Of a stretch of DNA of 64,000 bases, positions 34,936 through 44,100 are shown in pieces (position 1 is the stretch's first letter; every line of letters starts with the position of its first letter). The DNA comes from Bin75 sp965200435. Lineage in GTDB: Bacteria > Nitrospirota > Nitrospiria > Nitrospirales > UBA8639. The position numbers were made by a program, and so were the translations under genes. The stretch spans positions 1-64,000 of the forward strand of contig OZ241337.1 in assembly GCA_965200435.1 (NCBI GenBank), in the 5' to 3' direction. The notes under the pieces are model-generated. The model had not been told where the DNA came from. It ran no database searches and saw nothing but the letters and a program-made list of their open reading frames with translations.

Positions 34936-36736
34936 ATGCCACGATTGTTTTCACAGAGCCATACAACAAACGACCTTCCTCAGTGGAATCTGAAAGATCT
35001 GCTCCGGCATCCGGATAAGGATCTCGAAGCCCGTGCCCTGACGCTCAACGAACACGTGCAATCGCTGGAAAAACTTCGCAGCCGTCTTTCCTCTACACTT
35101 GCGCCTCGTACTTTTCTCAAAGGACTGCAACTCCGAGAAACGGTTGCGGAGGAATCCTCCAGATTGACTGCCTACGCCCAGTTATGGTTCGCCCAAAATA
35201 CCCAAAACCAACGCGCAAGGGCATTCGAGGCTCAAGTCCGAAAACACCTGCTCCCTTTTTTCAACAGGACGCTCTTTTTCGATTTGTGGTGGCAGCGGCT
35301 CGGAGACCAATCGGCCCGGCGACTCCTGCGTCACGCGGGGAAATACCGCTACCATTTGGAGTCACTCCGGCGAGTCAAACGCCACGCCTTGTCCGAAGCC
35401 GAAGAACAAATCATCAACCTCAAAAACACAACTGGGCGGGAGGCCCTCGACAGCCTCTACGAGGTGATCACCAATGGGTTGACCTTTCAATTGGATTCAC
35501 GCGGCGAATCACGGTCGTTGTCACGGGAACAAGTAGCCGTGTATTTCCGGAATCCCTCCGCTGACGTGCGCCGGCAGGCTTACGACGAACTATTTCGAGT
35601 GTATTCGAAGCATGCCAATTCTCTCGGGGACATGTATAAAGCCCTCGTAATGGATTGGAAAAACGAAAGGGTGGATCTCCGTGGATATGCCAGCCCGATT
35701 GCCGTTCGAAACCTTCATAACGACGTTCCCGATAAAGCCGTCTCCACGCTGCTTCAAACCTGCCGGGACAATCGACACATTTTCCAGGAAAATTTTCGGA
35801 TCAAAGCCAGGATTTGCAAACTCCCGCGCATGACTCGTTACGACGTGTATGCCCAGCCTGCAATCAAAAAAAATCCGGTATCCTTTCGACCAGGCAGTCA
35901 AACTGACACTCGACGCGTATCAACAATTTTCTCCGACTTTAGCAGAGCACGCACGTCAAGTCTTCGCTGAACGGCACGTTGACGCAAGGCCCGCTCCGGG
36001 AAAAATGGGCGGGGCATTTTGCTATAGCGTGTTGCCCTCGCTCACTCCGTACGTCCTGTTGAACTACTCCGGTGACGCCCGGGACGTCGCCACCTTAGCC
36101 CATGAGCTCGGTCATGCCGTGCATAGCATGATGGCCCGACATCATTCGGTGTTCACCTTTCACGCCACCTTGCCTCTTGCTGAAACGGCCTCCGTGTTCG
36201 GAGAACAGCTTCTTTCCGACGCCCTGCTTGCAGACGCTACCGGAGCAAAAGTGAAACAACGGTTGTTGTTAGGCCAACTCGATGACCTCTACGCAACGAT
36301 TCTGCGGCAAGCGTATTTTGTCGAATTCGAAAACCAAGCCCATACGCGCATCGCCAAAGGAACGACCATCGACGGGCTTGCCCAAACGTATGTTCACCTT
36401 CTCAAAGAACAATTCGGCCGTGCCATGAGCATCTCCAAGACGTTTCAATGGGAATGGTTGACGATCCCCCATATTTTCCGGAGTCCGTTTTACTGTTACG
36501 CGTACTGTTTTGGAAATTTGTTGGTTCTCTCACTCTTTCAACGCCATAAAAAAGAGGGAACGCCTTTCATTCCGCGATACCTCGAACTGTTGAGCCACGG
36601 GGGTTCCCAAAGCCCTCAGACCATGCTCAGCACTCTCGACATCGATCTCTGTAACAAATCATTTTGGCAAGCAGGGTTTAATCGCATTCAGGAACTCGTT
36701 GAATCTCTTGAAAAGAACGTGGACAAACAATCCTGA
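34936..36736 (+). pseudogene. M3-family oligoendopeptidase (PepF-like), frameshifted at an A8 run
   Basis: The first 312 codons (from ATG 34936) read as the N-terminal part of oligoendopeptidase F. At 35866-35873 a run of eight A shifts the frame by +1; the rest, from IRYPFDQAVKLTLDAYQQF, continues to 36736 with the zinc motif HELGHAVHS and C-terminal RSPFYCYAYCFGNLL. Removing one A restores a continuous gene of about 600 residues. The family degrades small peptides in the cytoplasm. Slippage on the A8 run, a real mutation or a sequencing error could each explain it. Confidence 0.85.
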
Positions 36737-36876
36737 GAAGAAGGATCAACGACCCTCCGGCTTGCACGCGTACAGTAACTTTCCTTGATTTGAAGAGACT
36801 GCTTGCGTTAGCCTGTTTTTCGTTCGTTGTCGGACGACCTGCGATGTGAAAGATTTTGAAAAGGGGAGTTTGAGAA

Positions 36877-37119
36877 ATGCCAGAAAGTGCTTATGTTCTC
36901 ATCAACGTGCTACCCGGACAAACGGCAAACGTCAAAAATTTATTGGCACAAATCGAGGAAATTACAACCATTGACGCTTGTTGGGGAAAGCCCGATATCT
37001 TTGCTAAAGTCGAAGTCGTCAGCCAAGAGGCTTTGACGCAATTGGTTCTCACCAAAATCCATTCCATTGAAGGCGTGGCCCAAACCGATACTCATCTGGT
37101 CTACACGCTCCACGAATAA
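36877..37119 (+). CDS. Stand-alone Lrp/AsnC ligand-binding (RAM) domain protein
   Basis: An 80-residue protein consisting only of the RAM effector domain of Lrp/AsnC regulators (VLINVLPGQTANVKNLLAQI, then CWGKPDIFAKVEVVSQEAL, TDTHLVYT). No DNA-binding domain is attached. Such proteins may bind amino acids and pair with full-length Lrp proteins or modulate enzymes. AAGGGGAG is about 12 bp upstream. It lies between the M3 peptidase and the cytochrome gene. Confidence 0.85.
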   Translation: MPESAYVLINVLPGQTANVKNLLAQIEEITTIDACWGKPDIFAKVEVVSQEALTQLVLTKIHSIEGVAQTDTHLVYTLHE

Positions 37120-37288
37120 TCTCCTTCGACAGATGCCCATGGAGGAGAAAGGCAACGCCTCCCTCCCTGCGTGTCCCCCACGCTCACCCTTCCGGTTCGT
37201 GAGAGGGTAAACATGGGTCATCACCGCTTGGACTGATCTTCAAAGTTTTCGTGTTCCCCCGTTCTGCCGCTGACAGGACACATTGCCC

Positions 37289-37732
37289 TCAATAAATTCC
37301 TGCCTGCCGTTGCAACCACCGGACATACGTGACGATCGTTGTCACCTGATCGGACGTGGCTTCAGGAATCCTGGGCATATCCCCAAATTTCCAGTGGTGA
37401 GCCCGGACGCCCTGCATGGCCGCTCGCATAAACGCAAAGTCAGCATGATGGGAAGGCTCATAAATTTTATGCACCAACGGCGGGCCCATGTTCGTTCCCC
37501 GGCCCGCCAAGCCATGACAACGCGAACACAGGGCATTGAAACGTTCTTCCCCTGCTTGATACTCTTCAGGCACCGGTTCCGAAGACCCCCGAGACGCACC
37601 GGCCTCCTGCATGACGCCTTCATGAGAGACATGGGCCGAACTCGTTTCGTTCTGCCCATCCGAACAAGCGATAACACAGGTCAAGGCGGCCATGCCAAAC
37701 CACACCAGTTTTATCTCCATTCGACCTATCAT
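37289..37732 (-). CDS. Monohaem cytochrome c lipoprotein
   Basis: From the ATG at 37732 the protein is 147 residues. Its signal peptide ends VIAC (lipobox, Cys23). A linker leads to one haem site, CSRCH, in FNALCSRCHGLAGRGT, and the axial Met is in GDMPRI. This is a small class I cytochrome c anchored to a membrane, with likely roles in periplasmic electron transfer. Upstream frame extension is rejected because it overlaps queC. Confidence 0.85.
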   Translation of the reverse strand: MIGRMEIKLVWFGMAALTCVIACSDGQNETSSAHVSHEGVMQEAGASRGSSEPVPEEYQAGEERFNALCSRCHGLAGRGTNMGPPLVHKIYEPSHHADFAFMRAAMQGVRAHHWKFGDMPRIPEATSDQVTTIVTYVRWLQRQAGIY

Positions 37733-37766
37733 CTCAGTGCGTTCCACCACCTGCCGTCCGAAGCGA

Positions 37767-38465
37767 TCATGACGAGCCAGCGGCACGTTCCGCATAGCAT
37801 ACCGGATCCCGAAGACCCGCATCGTGAAAGCCCTGCAACCGGATGATGCAACTGTCACAGTGCCCACAAGCCGAGCCATCCTCACAAGGATCGTAACAAC
37901 TGTGAGTCCGTTCAAAGGGAACACCCAAGGCCCGGCCTTGCTGAATGATCTGGGTTTTACTCAAAAGTAAAAGCGGCGCTTTAATCTGAACCGCCTGGCC
38001 GTCCGTTCCTTGTTTCGTGCCGAGCCGGGCCACTCGTTCAAACGCGTCCAGAAATTCAGGGCGACAATCCGGATACCCGGAATAATCCAATACATTGGCG
38101 CCAATGAAAATGCAGGAAGCACCAACAACCTCGGCATAGGCTAATGCCAACGATAAAAAGATCGTATTTCGTGCCGGAACATACGTGGATGGGACGCCGG
38201 TTTGCCGTTCCTGATCTGACTGATTCTTCGGAATGGCCTCCGAGCCGACCAGGGCCGAACCACCGAATTGGTGCAGATCCAATTGAAGAATTTTATGCTC
38301 TGCGGTTCCCAGCCACGCAGCAATCTCCCGTGCCCTTTGAATTTCAGCATGATGGCGCTGTCCGTACCGGACTGTGAGCAGATACAGGACATACCCCTCG
38401 CGACGCGCCATGGCGGCCGCCACGCTTGAATCGAGCCCCCCACTGGCTAACACCACGGCTTTCAT
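37767..38465 (-). CDS. queC: 7-cyano-7-deazaguanine synthase QueC
   Basis: A 232-residue ATP-pyrophosphatase-fold enzyme with the PP-loop SGGLDSSVAAAMA and a zinc site of clustered Cys (CEDGSACGHCDSC). It converts 7-carboxy-7-deazaguanine to preQ0 for queuosine in tRNA. The start is the ATG 38465. It is upstream of the cytochrome gene, with 34 bp between. Confidence 0.95.
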   Translation of the reverse strand: MKAVVLASGGLDSSVAAAMARREGYVLYLLTVRYGQRHHAEIQRAREIAAWLGTAEHKILQLDLHQFGGSALVGSEAIPKNQSDQERQTGVPSTYVPARNTIFLSLALAYAEVVGASCIFIGANVLDYSGYPDCRPEFLDAFERVARLGTKQGTDGQAVQIKAPLLLLSKTQIIQQGRALGVPFERTHSCYDPCEDGSACGHCDSCIIRLQGFHDAGLRDPVCYAERAAGSS

Positions 38466-38617
38466 CGTAACCTGGATAGCTTCCTGACTTCTTTCCTTTC
38501 AGGACAAGGATTGGAATATTTCCTCATCCAGCCGGGCCAGCCGTGCAATCGATTCCGTAGAAAAATAGGCGCAACGAAGAAAACTGGCGGGACTCAAGAG
38601 GGCAGTCGTTGGGCAGG

Positions 38618-39199
38618 TCAGATCCGTTGCTCTCCTCGTTCGATTTTTTCAAGCAACTCGATTTTTTCCTGGCATTCGACGCAGAGTCTGGCGAACGGCA
38701 TGACAGCCAGTCGTTTTTCGCTGATTTCAGTGCCACACTCGACGCAGATGCCATAGGTCCCTTCTTCCAAGCGCACCAAGGCCTCATCAATCATTTGTCG
38801 TTCCCGGTTTCGTTTTTCTTGAAGGGAAATGCCCATTTCACGTTCCAAATCCAATAGGGCTTGGTCACCACTGTCCATGGCCGACTCAAACCGCCGTTGC
38901 TGCTCTTCAGTCAATGATTGGCCCAACTGGTCTTGAATTTCTTTCATGAGATGAACTCGTTTTTCCAGCATAATCTTCTTCAACGTCACCGATCGTGAAG
39001 AAGACAGCCGTTTGGGAGCTTTCTCTTTCGGTGGAGTCTTTTTTTTTACGACGGTTGCGTCACCGGCTGCGACCTTTGTCGAACGGGAAGTCATTTTCGT
39101 GGTTTGGTTCCGGACAGAGGCAGGTGATTTTGTCGTGGAAGTTTTGGGAAAAGGCTTAGCAACTGCTGTCGAACTTTTCTTCGTCGCTTTCCCGGCCAT
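38618..39199 (-). CDS. TraR/DksA-family zinc protein with a long basic N-terminus
   Basis: A 193-residue protein. The last 120 residues form a DksA-like coiled coil (DQLGQSLTEEQQRRFESAMD and so on) and a four-Cys zinc finger (GICVECGTEI, ARLCVECQEK). DksA-family proteins bind RNA polymerase in its secondary channel. The first 70 residues are rich in Lys, Thr, Ser and Ala and strongly basic, like histone H1 tails, and unusual for the family. ATG 39199 follows GGAGATTTGAC. The divergence from classical DksA makes the regulatory role uncertain. Confidence 0.85.
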   Translation of the reverse strand: MAGKATKKSSTAVAKPFPKTSTTKSPASVRNQTTKMTSRSTKVAAGDATVVKKKTPPKEKAPKRLSSSRSVTLKKIMLEKRVHLMKEIQDQLGQSLTEEQQRRFESAMDSGDQALLDLEREMGISLQEKRNRERQMIDEALVRLEEGTYGICVECGTEISEKRLAVMPFARLCVECQEKIELLEKIERGEQRI

Positions 39200-39304
39200 G
39201 TCAAATCTCCTTTTCTTACACAACGGCAGTCTGTGATCTGCTCTGTCCGTTATCAACGGCAATGCTCATCGATTCAGGATGTGAAGGGTCCTAAAGATAG
39301 CAGT

Positions 39305-39820
39305 TCAGTCATAAGTCATCAAGGAATGAACCTCGCAATTCTCAATTTTTTGACGGCCCTGTAAAGACACCAATTCAATCATAAAGGCACACCCCACGAT
39401 TTCCGCTCCTAATTTCCACAATAGGTCGACTGTTGCCGACGCGGTCCCGCCGGTAGCCAAAAGATCATCCACCACCAATACACGTTCTTCCAGCGCCACG
39501 GCGTCTCGATGGATAGCCAGCGAGCTTGCCCCGTACTCCAAGTTGTATTTCACTTCGAACACGTCGGCGGGAAGCCTGCCGTCTTTGCGAACCGGCACAA
39601 ACCCTGCCCTCAGATTATAGGCCAACGGGCATCCCAATATGAAACCCCTCGATTCAATCCCCACCACCTTGCTGACATCTGCATTCTTATAGCGTTCCGT
39701 AAGGTCGTCAATGACTGCCCGATATCCCTCAGGATTCTTCAATAATGTCGTAATGTCGTAAAAGAGAATACCCGGTTTGGGAAAATCAGGGATCTCACGA
39801 ATTAATGATTTGTAACTCAT
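39305..39820 (-). CDS. apt: Adenine phosphoribosyltransferase
   Basis: A 171-residue type I PRTase of family length. It opens IREIPDFPKPGILFYDIT, and the PRPP-binding loop is VLVVDDLLATGGTA. It recycles adenine to AMP in the cytoplasm. It is followed on the same strand, after 105 bp, by the DksA-like gene. Confidence 0.95.
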   Translation of the reverse strand: MSYKSLIREIPDFPKPGILFYDITTLLKNPEGYRAVIDDLTERYKNADVSKVVGIESRGFILGCPLAYNLRAGFVPVRKDGRLPADVFEVKYNLEYGASSLAIHRDAVALEERVLVVDDLLATGGTASATVDLLWKLGAEIVGCAFMIELVSLQGRQKIENCEVHSLMTYD

Positions 39821-39860
39821 ACACCAATCCTTTCCAGCCGTGATTCAGCAAGAATTCTCT

Positions 39861-40172
39861 CTACCCACTCCCGTGGATGATAAGAAAATCAGAAGCCCCC
39901 TGAGCATTGGGCTTGATCCATTGCACCTGAACGTCAAGAACGTACGCCAAGGATGGTCCGCGTTTGACGGCTTGGATGAATTCATCGACGAGAACGCGAG
40001 CCCCTTCAACTTCTGTTTCTATTCGACCATCCGGCAAGTTTCTGACCCATCCGCTCAAACCACACCCGGTCGCCTGCGATCGGAGAAACGCACGAAACCC
40101 GACACCCTGCACGCGACCTTGAGCCACGACGCGAGCCCGAACGCGACGTTCTCCGATTTCCCGATCCATCAT
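39861..40172 (-). CDS. Acylphosphatase
   Basis: A 103-residue protein with the acylphosphatase signature VQGVGFRAFLRSQA and the catalytic Asn in GWVRNLPDG. It hydrolyses acyl phosphates. The nearby start (MMDREIGERR) gives a slightly longer N-terminus than the usual 90 residues. It lies between the protoporphyrinogen oxidase gene and apt on the same strand. Confidence 0.93.
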   Translation of the reverse strand: MMDREIGERRVRARVVAQGRVQGVGFRAFLRSQATGCGLSGWVRNLPDGRIETEVEGARVLVDEFIQAVKRGPSLAYVLDVQVQWIKPNAQGASDFLIIHGSG

Positions 40173-40197
40173 GTTCCCACAGCCGATACACGGCGTA

Positions 40198-41640
40198 TTA
40201 CGACGTTTGCTCCCATAAATACGTGCTCAGCTTTGCAGAGGTGTTTTCCGCGTCGCGGATACAATCCGGGATTCCGATGCCGTCATAGGCCGCCCCCGTT
40301 ACGTATAGTCCGGGATGCTGGACTAGACGTTGGCGAAGGTGTTTCACGCGTTTCCGATGCCCACGGGTATATTGGGGCATGGCGCGAGGCCATCGATACA
40401 CTTCCACGTGAAGGGGGAGGCTTTGAATGCCAGCCATCGATTCCAGTTCACGGCAGGCTTTCCCCGTCAATACTGCATCATCCAACTCCAACAAATGCTC
40501 TCGTCCACGTCCGCCCAGATAACATCGAATCAGGCATCGGCCGGAAGGCGCTCGGCCCGCCCACTTCATCGACGACCAGGTCGCTGCAATCAATGCACGA
40601 TTTTCAATTCGTGGCACCACAAAACCATAGCCACGAACTTGAAGTTTAACTTCAGGTTCGGCAAAGACCATCGAGATGGTCATTGTGGAGGCATAAGGGA
40701 TTTGGTCCAGGAGCGTAGCCGTTTCATGATCAAACGAGCGGAGCATGTCCGCGGAAACGTATGCAGGAGTCGCAAGAATCACAGCATCGGCTTCCAAACG
40801 CTCTCCCCCTTTCAATTCAACCTGATACGGCGTATGGGAATCGCGTACTTGAAGCGCGCATGCGTTGGCACCCCGCCGAAGAGACACTCCGGCGCCCGTG
40901 AGTCTGCCCGTCAGACTCGTAATCAAATCGCCCAACCCACCCTCCAAGGTCGTGAATAACGTACGGGTAGCCGCATCCGGCTTGGGCGAGGGGCGCGCCC
41001 GCTGCATGGTCAACGCTCCCTTGATCAGGCTACCGTGCTTGCGTTCCAATTCGACGAGTTGGGGAAACGTTGCGTCCACACTCAACTCGTTCGCGTCACC
41101 GGCGTAAATCCCGGCGACCAAGGGTTCAACCAGACGATCAAAAGCCTCGACACCCAACCGTCGGATGAAAAACTCCGCCAACGTTTCCTCCTCTTTTGTA
41201 TGAGGGCGTCCGGGAATGATCCAATCAGCTCCCATTCGCACGATACCGGCCCAGGAGACCACCCCACTGCGAAACAGGGGACTGAACTTTGTGGGGACCA
41301 TTGCGATGAGACCTTGGGGGAATTCCCGCAATCGTCCTTTCGAATAGGTAAACGTTTGCGCGTTTTCTTGATTGGTGTTGATCAATTGCGCGGTCAGCCC
41401 TAATTTTTCACAGAGGGCAAGAGCCGCCGGTTTCGTCGTCAGGAATGAATCAGGTCCACCCTCCGTGACCAAGCCATTCCGACGGTTCGTGATGATTTTT
41501 CCGCCGAAAGAATCTTGCCCCTCTACCACGGTACATTGAAGAGGTTTATCCCTGTTTCCTGCTTGTTCCAGCAAGGCAAACGCAGCGGAAAGTCCGGCAA
41601 TTCCCCCTCCGACAATCACAACTCGTTTGGGAGGCCGCAT
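40198..41640 (-). CDS. Protoporphyrinogen oxidase (HemG/HemY, oxygen-dependent type)
   Basis: A 480-residue FAD amine-oxidase-fold enzyme. The N-terminus VVIVGGGIAGLSAAFAL binds FAD, and GGPDSFLTTKPAAL and TAFQ-like C-terminal VTGAAYDGIGIPDCI match HemY-type protoporphyrinogen/coproporphyrinogen oxidases. It makes protoporphyrin IX or coproporphyrin III for haem. It starts 40 bp after hemE on the same strand, forming a haem operon. Which of the two porphyrinogen substrates is used cannot be told from sequence alone. Confidence 0.9.
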   Translation of the reverse strand: MRPPKRVVIVGGGIAGLSAAFALLEQAGNRDKPLQCTVVEGQDSFGGKIITNRRNGLVTEGGPDSFLTTKPAALALCEKLGLTAQLINTNQENAQTFTYSKGRLREFPQGLIAMVPTKFSPLFRSGVVSWAGIVRMGADWIIPGRPHTKEEETLAEFFIRRLGVEAFDRLVEPLVAGIYAGDANELSVDATFPQLVELERKHGSLIKGALTMQRARPSPKPDAATRTLFTTLEGGLGDLITSLTGRLTGAGVSLRRGANACALQVRDSHTPYQVELKGGERLEADAVILATPAYVSADMLRSFDHETATLLDQIPYASTMTISMVFAEPEVKLQVRGYGFVVPRIENRALIAATWSSMKWAGRAPSGRCLIRCYLGGRGREHLLELDDAVLTGKACRELESMAGIQSLPLHVEVYRWPRAMPQYTRGHRKRVKHLRQRLVQHPGLYVTGAAYDGIGIPDCIRDAENTSAKLSTYLWEQTS

Positions 41641-41680
41641 GATAATTCAGCAAAAAACCTTGAGCAAACAGGGTGAGTGC

Positions 41681-42709
41681 TCATCGAGTACAGTATTGGC
41701 GAACGAACTCAATGGCAGACTCAACGTGCTCGACGGGGGTTTGGGGAAGAATGCCATGACCGAGATTGAAAATGTGCCCGGCCCTGCTCCCGGCCCTGTC
41801 CAGAATATCTATGATACGGCGCTCAAGTTCCGGCAGAGGTGCAAACAACGCCACGGGGTCCAAATTCCCCTGTACGGCGACGTCGAACCCGACCCGCGCC
41901 CACGCTTCATCAAGCTCAACGTGCCAATCCAACCCCAAGACATCGCTGCCGGCACTGCGCATGAGCGGGAGGAGCGTCGACGTGCCCGTTCCGAAATAGA
42001 TGACCGGAATCCCTTCAGGTTTCAAGCGATCAATAACCGATTTCACGTGCGGCAGGACGTATTCGCCGTAATCGGCTGGAGACAGGCACCCGACCCAACT
42101 GTCGAAAATTTGAACGACCTCGACACCCGCTCGGATTTGGTTCTCCAAATACGTCACCACCACGTCCGAAAGTTTACGAAGTAATGTATGCCACTGATCA
42201 GGCCTGCTGAACATCATTTGTTTAGTATTGAGATAGTTCCGAGAACTCCCTCCCTCAATCGCATAACTGGCTAGCGTGAACGGGGCTCCGGCAAAACCGA
42301 TGAGCGGGACACGTCCGTCCAATGCTGTTTTCGTCAAGCTGACGGCGTCGAAAGAAAACCGAAAGGCGTCACATTCCACTTGGCGTAATCGCGCCACGTC
42401 GTCCTGATGTCGCACCGGATTGAGAATGACCGGACCTTCCTCCTCACGAAAGGTCAACTGCAACCCCATTGGCTCCAGGGGCAACAAGATGTCTGCAAAA
42501 ATGATGGCTGCATCCAAGTCAAAGCGTTCGATGGGTTGAAGCGTCACGATTGCGGCCAAGTCCGGGGTCTTACACACGTCGAGAATACCATGCTTCGCCC
42601 GAATTTGCTGATATTCCGCCATATAGCGCCCGGCTTGTCGCATAAACCAGACCGGCGTCCGATCCACAGGTTCCCGGCGGCAGGCTTTCAGAAAACGATC
42701 GTTACGCAT
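41681..42709 (-). CDS. hemE: Uroporphyrinogen decarboxylase
   Basis: A 342-residue enzyme. The signatures REPVDRTPVWFMRQAGRYM and IGFAGAPFTLASYAIEGG are diagnostic. It decarboxylates uroporphyrinogen III to coproporphyrinogen III in the cytoplasm. It is the upstream gene of the pair with the oxidase, and the haem made would supply cytochromes like the one at 37289. ATG 42709. Confidence 0.96.
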   Translation of the reverse strand: MRNDRFLKACRREPVDRTPVWFMRQAGRYMAEYQQIRAKHGILDVCKTPDLAAIVTLQPIERFDLDAAIIFADILLPLEPMGLQLTFREEEGPVILNPVRHQDDVARLRQVECDAFRFSFDAVSLTKTALDGRVPLIGFAGAPFTLASYAIEGGSSRNYLNTKQMMFSRPDQWHTLLRKLSDVVVTYLENQIRAGVEVVQIFDSWVGCLSPADYGEYVLPHVKSVIDRLKPEGIPVIYFGTGTSTLLPLMRSAGSDVLGLDWHVELDEAWARVGFDVAVQGNLDPVALFAPLPELERRIIDILDRAGSRAGHIFNLGHGILPQTPVEHVESAIEFVRQYCTR

Positions 42710-42800
42710 CAGGAAAGAAATTGTACGGACGGGGAGAAAAGACTGTCAATAAATTCGAGACGTTTCTCTCGACCCTGGGCGAGATTGCCGATTCGAGAGA

Positions 42801-43277
42801 CTAGAACCATTCCTGGTCGGCAGATGGTGTTTCTGCAGGCGGCATCACGGATCGACCGGCACAGGTCTTCCGGATTTTTCGGCTTTGCTCGTCATAGGAT
42901 GAGGCTTCGGCAGGATCGAGAAGCCGTGCATCATTTCCCTGTAATTCAATCCGATAATGATCGCCGTTGAGAGAAAACCATTCAATATAAGGATGCGGCG
43001 CAAGAAGGGGATGGGGATCAAAGGAAATCAAACTCACGGTACCGGTCAGGGGATTGGCCAAATCAAGGAGACGCGAGGAAGCGTTGGAGTTATCGACGAA
43101 TTGAGAATTCTTAAAGGAAAAAATCAGACCGGCAATGTCGGAATTGAAATCCCCGTTCAAATAAAATTCTATCGGACCGATGGAGGCAAAAGTCATCTCC
43201 CCCACCACGACGCCCTGTATACGATTGTCGAGGTAGCCCTCCTTGACCCATCGATATCCGCCAAATTTTTCCGCCAT
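42801..43277 (-). CDS. Conserved-looking hypothetical protein
   Basis: A 158-residue protein from ATG 43277 (MAEKFGGYRWVKEGYLDN). The core is beta-rich (ASIGPIEFYLNGDFNSDIAGLIFSF, PLTGTVSLISF, PYIEWFSLNGDHYRIEL), and the C-terminal 40 residues are polar. No membrane segment or signal peptide. Function unknown. A longer frame upstream would run into a repeat fragment and a G-rich hairpin, so I reject it. Confidence 0.6.
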   Translation of the reverse strand: MAEKFGGYRWVKEGYLDNRIQGVVVGEMTFASIGPIEFYLNGDFNSDIAGLIFSFKNSQFVDNSNASSRLLDLANPLTGTVSLISFDPHPLLAPHPYIEWFSLNGDHYRIELQGNDARLLDPAEASSYDEQSRKIRKTCAGRSVMPPAETPSADQEWF

Positions 43278-43308
43278 GGGCTTTGACCTGGAAATTCGCG
43301 GGCACACT

Positions 43309-43332
43309 CCCCCCGTCAATCCGACGGGGGGG
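43309..43332. terminator. Strong G/C hairpin
   Basis: CCCCCCGTC, loop AATCC, GACGGGGGG: nine perfect pairs on the spacer between a small hypothetical gene and the 42801 gene, read on the minus strand. No T-run follows, so a transcription terminator is only possible. It precedes the repeat fragment at 43375. Confidence 0.4.
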
Positions 43333-43374
43333 CGCACCACTCCCCAAACGCCAGGTTTCTTGTGCAGGACAAGA

Positions 43375-43409
43375 CGTCCCGCTATCACACGAAATCAGAG
43401 GTTCCCTAG
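43375..43409. repeat. 145-bp element, fragment (copy D)
   Basis: Right end of an orientation-2 copy (CGCTATCACACGAAATCAGA then GGTTCCCTAG). The terminal CTA, read on the minus strand as TAG, is the stop codon of the 43406 gene. Confidence 0.8.
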
Positions 43410-43609
43410 GGCTTGCACAGGTGACATTTTATTTGACGCAAGACTCCGGACTGTTCCAGAGCGTCCAAGGCGGTGTCTTTATCGGGATATTCAAACCACC
43501 CACCCTCCCAAAAATCAGACCGTGTGGGCGTGGAAGGGACCTCGATGCACCGCTCCCTATGCAGAACGGCCTCATCCACTGATCTTCGGATATTGACCCA
43601 AAGAGCCAT
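43406..43609 (-). CDS. Small hypothetical protein (67 aa) stopped by a repeat
   Basis: A 67-residue protein (MALWVNIRRSVDEAV start) with a Trp/Tyr-rich middle (GGWFEYPDKDTALDALEQ) and a C-terminal CHLC pair. It appears protein-like with a Shine-Dalgarno GAGG upstream. The last codon is followed by TAG at 43406-43408, which lies inside the element end. The C-terminus may therefore be truncated or naturally ended by the element. No family recognised. Confidence 0.55.
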   Translation of the reverse strand: MALWVNIRRSVDEAVLHRERCIEVPSTPTRSDFWEGGWFEYPDKDTALDALEQSGVLRQIKCHLCKP

Positions 43610-43633
43610 AAGGTGCCTCAGGAATGAATCGTT

Positions 43634-43813
43634 TTAGTCTTCAAGAAGCTGCCATTCATCTTTTTCAATCTTGACCTTGGCTCCGGTCTGGATTTTTTTC
43701 AGATCTTCACGATCAAACAGTTTCATATACCGTTCAATGCGATCCGGATCATCAATCCGCTCTACCTGTTGCAACCCACTGGCTAACCGATACGTTCTCA
43801 CCAAAACAGACAT
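43634..43813 (-). CDS. Small hypothetical protein (59 aa)
   Basis: Too short for most gene callers but well supported: 59 codons, starting MSVLVRTYRLASGLQQVERI and ending DEWQLLED, with a good ribosome-binding site (GGAGGAAAGC) 6-8 bp upstream. The polar, charged sequence suggests a soluble protein. Function unknown. It is followed by the 67-aa gene on the same strand, so the two may be one transcript. Confidence 0.6.
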   Translation of the reverse strand: MSVLVRTYRLASGLQQVERIDDPDRIERYMKLFDREDLKKIQTGAKVKIEKDEWQLLED

Positions 43814-44016
43814 CTGCTTTCCTCCAACCCATTAGAATGAACAAAACTCATCGGAATGATAAGAACTTAAAGAAGAAACCCTTAAGGCGTCAAGAGCAGT
43901 CCCGCACTCCACCGGCTCGATTCTCGATGAGATCCCGGATAAAAATGTCGAGGACAGGGCCGGGACAGACTCCTTCCCGAAACAAAAGGACGAGACAGAA
44001 TAATTCCACCAGGTGA

Positions 44017-44046
44017 TGGTCAAGGACATTTTTAATCCTGTATAAT
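44017..44046 (+). promoter_or_regulatory. Probable sigma-70-type promoter
   Basis: A consensus TATAAT (44041-44046) with TGGTCA (44017-44022) 18 bp upstream precedes the FmdB-like gene start by 55 bp. Confidence 0.55.
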
Positions 44047-44100
44047 GGATTCATTGTCGCGATGCGTTCATGAATCCGTAACAAGGGAGCGAACCGATCC

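Noticed and set aside
34795..35970. Open frame starting inside the palindrome, upstream of ATG 34936
   Set aside because: The first 47 codons lack homology and cover the regulatory palindrome. The ATG at 34936 with GGAAGAAGG upstream starts the peptidase homology.
43278..43388. Extended N-terminus of the 42801 gene
   Set aside because: The extra residues are coded by a G/C hairpin and a repeat fragment. The ATG at 43277 gives a self-contained protein.
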